Assembly (NCBI GenBank): GCA_902783165.1
Contig: CACZPU010000037.1
Coordinates: 1-64,000, forward strand
Source of the DNA: an uncultured Prevotellaceae bacterium
Lineage (GTDB): Bacteria > Bacteroidota > Bacteroidia > Bacteroidales > Bacteroidaceae
Length of the DNA stretch: 64,000 nucleotides
Direction: 5' to 3'
Positions 63,952-64,000 of the stretch are shown here, piece by piece. The position numbers and the translations under genes are program-made. Below the pieces are notes generated by a model. That model saw only the letters and a list, made by a program, of their open reading frames with translations, was not told the DNA's origin and did no database searches. The number at the start of each line of letters is the position of its first letter. The stretch's first letter is position 1.

Positions 63952-64000
63952 TTACAGTTTACCTAGTAGTTGTTTGGCAACAGAGACAGCAGAGTTGGCA
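63952..64000 (-). CDS. 3' end of a gene cut by the window edge
   Basis: A minus-strand frame enters from the right edge and ends in TAA at 63952-63954, giving a C-terminus ANSAVSVAKQLLGKL. It lies 69 nt upstream of the symporter gene and in the same direction. Too little is present to name a family. Confidence 0.45.
   Translation of the reverse strand, partial: ANSAVSVAKQLLGKL

Noticed and set aside
1..64000. CRISPR arrays, insertion sequences, prophage, rRNA and tRNA genes
   Set aside because: I looked for regularly spaced repeats, transposase or integrase motifs, phage structural genes and conserved RNA segments and saw none.

Overview
The window reads as a chromosome segment of a Bacteroidota bacterium, most likely a Prevotella-like member of the Bacteroidales. 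Three things point there. Many genes are preceded by the Bacteroidetes promoter pattern (TTTG, 19-20 bp, TAnnTTTG). A PorZ homologue of the type IX secretion system is present. The gene content (DUF4450 protein, GH20, GH28 and GH106-like enzymes, paired deoxynucleoside kinases) is typical of the group. There are 47 complete protein genes that I accept and one cut by the right edge. I found no rRNA, tRNA, CRISPR array, insertion sequence or prophage.

Layout. 0.2-4 kb (minus strand): RNA methyltransferase, SufE, U32 protein, two tandem deoxynucleoside kinases. 4-6 kb (plus): thioesterase and a membrane-anchored C1 cysteine peptidase. 6-12 kb (minus): pyridoxal-type kinase, beta-hexosaminidase, a LolA-like protein and a DUF4450 glycosidase-like protein. 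12.1-12.5 kb: an AT-rich non-coding stretch with a cluster of DnaA-box sequences and a tandem 12-mer. 12.5-20 kb (minus): a leuS-yitT-rdgB-glycosyltransferase-porZ operon. 20-23 kb: a secreted beta-helix protein. 23-32 kb: mutS, lgt, ychF, polA and a polyprenyl diphosphate synthase. 32-39 kb (minus): mnmG-apt-uvrC-dtd-small membrane protein-mazG-deoC. Two parS-type sites flank apt, and a 0.74 kb AT-rich gap lies upstream of mnmG.

39.7-44.6 kb (plus) is a small pectin or rhamnogalacturonan set: SGNH esterase, GH28 and GH106-like enzyme. 44.8-55.7 kb is an envelope-building block. It holds an MsbA-type exporter, two LtaS-like sulfatase-fold membrane enzymes, a YejM/PbgA-like protein, an LpxL-type acyltransferase, a GT10-type fucosyltransferase and a CDP-glycerol glycerophosphotransferase-type enzyme. 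55.7-57.9 kb carries ybeY, coaD and ruvB. 58-62.3 kb has an MFS transporter diverging from a UroD-type methyltransferase, a stand-alone MetH-activation-domain protein and a GT4 enzyme. A sodium:solute symporter closes the window.

The strongest observations are these. (1) The parS pair, together with mnmG and a change in gene orientation (25 minus : 4 plus to the left of about 39 kb, 10 plus : 9 minus to the right), suggests an origin-proximal region. (2) The DnaA-box cluster at 12.2 kb is a competing origin candidate. (3) The GTCTAC-N5-GTAGAC palindromes form a small dispersed intergenic family. (4) Six genes have start codons only 4-8 nt after the -7 element, which implies leaderless or nearly leaderless mRNAs. 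(5) The envelope cluster combines teichoic-acid-like chemistry with lipid A functions in a Gram-negative. (6) The corrinoid-type pair at 59.4-61.1 kb has no corrinoid protein beside it and sits behind an operator-like inverted repeat.
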